DNA from: Deltaproteobacteria bacterium
Lineage (GTDB): Bacteria > Desulfobacterota > Dissulfuribacteria > Dissulfuribacterales > UBA3076
Reading direction: 5' to 3'
NCBI GenBank assembly: GCA_021159445.1
Contig: JAGGRV010000345.1
Location: 1 to 5,270, forward strand
Length of the DNA: 5,270 nt
Part shown: one piece after another, positions 5,266 to 5,270 of the stretch
Layout: every line of letters begins with the position of its first letter
Numbering within the stretch: the first letter of the stretch is position 1
Notes under the pieces: model-generated
The model's database searches: none
The model's input: the letters and a program-made list of their open reading frames with translations, nothing else
Told to the model about the DNA's origin: nothing
Made by a program: the position numbers and the translations under genes

Positions 5266-5270
5266 ATATA

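Overview
The window (about 5.3 kb, roughly half G+C) reads as an ordinary stretch of bacterial chromosome with five intact genes and no recognisable RNA gene, transposase or CRISPR array. The gene mix (a long Hsp70 relative with a DUF3731 tail, a HemG-like flavodoxin, a YkgJ-type Cys-cluster protein), the PIN-toxin module and the ATTCCGGC-type dispersed repeat fit an anaerobic or microaerobic Gram-negative lineage such as Desulfobacterota or Nitrospirota. That placement is an inference from gene content and style; no marker gene here fixes the taxonomy.

Layout. Positions 3-2822 (minus) hold one complete 939-residue Hsp70-like ATPase whose C-terminal third is the DUF3731 region instead of the usual DnaK lid. 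Positions 2823-2936 form a divergent intergenic region with a symmetric -10-like palindrome and flanking inverted and direct repeats. Positions 2937-3467 (plus) encode a flavodoxin-domain protein related to the HemG/Flavodoxin_5 group. It meets, tail to tail, a two-gene type II toxin-antitoxin operon on the minus strand (antitoxin 3938-4210, PIN toxin 3516-3941, 4-base GTGA overlap). That operon has a good promoter and a set of inverted half-sites next to its -35 box. Positions 4306-4471 are non-coding: an AT-rich stretch and then a two-hairpin dispersed repeat (about 4366-4446). Positions 4472-5251 (minus) encode a complete YkgJ-family cysteine-cluster protein whose ribosome-binding site lies just inside the window edge.

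How the parts relate. The Hsp70-like gene and the flavodoxin gene are divergent and may share regulatory DNA, but the sequence gives no evidence that their products act together. The toxin and antitoxin clearly form one unit. The YkgJ-family gene stands apart and may use the dispersed repeat as its transcription end. I see no strong case for an undescribed multi-gene system. The points most worth following are the DUF3731 Hsp70 without visible co-chaperones, the divergent control region, the toxin-antitoxin operator and the dispersed repeat.
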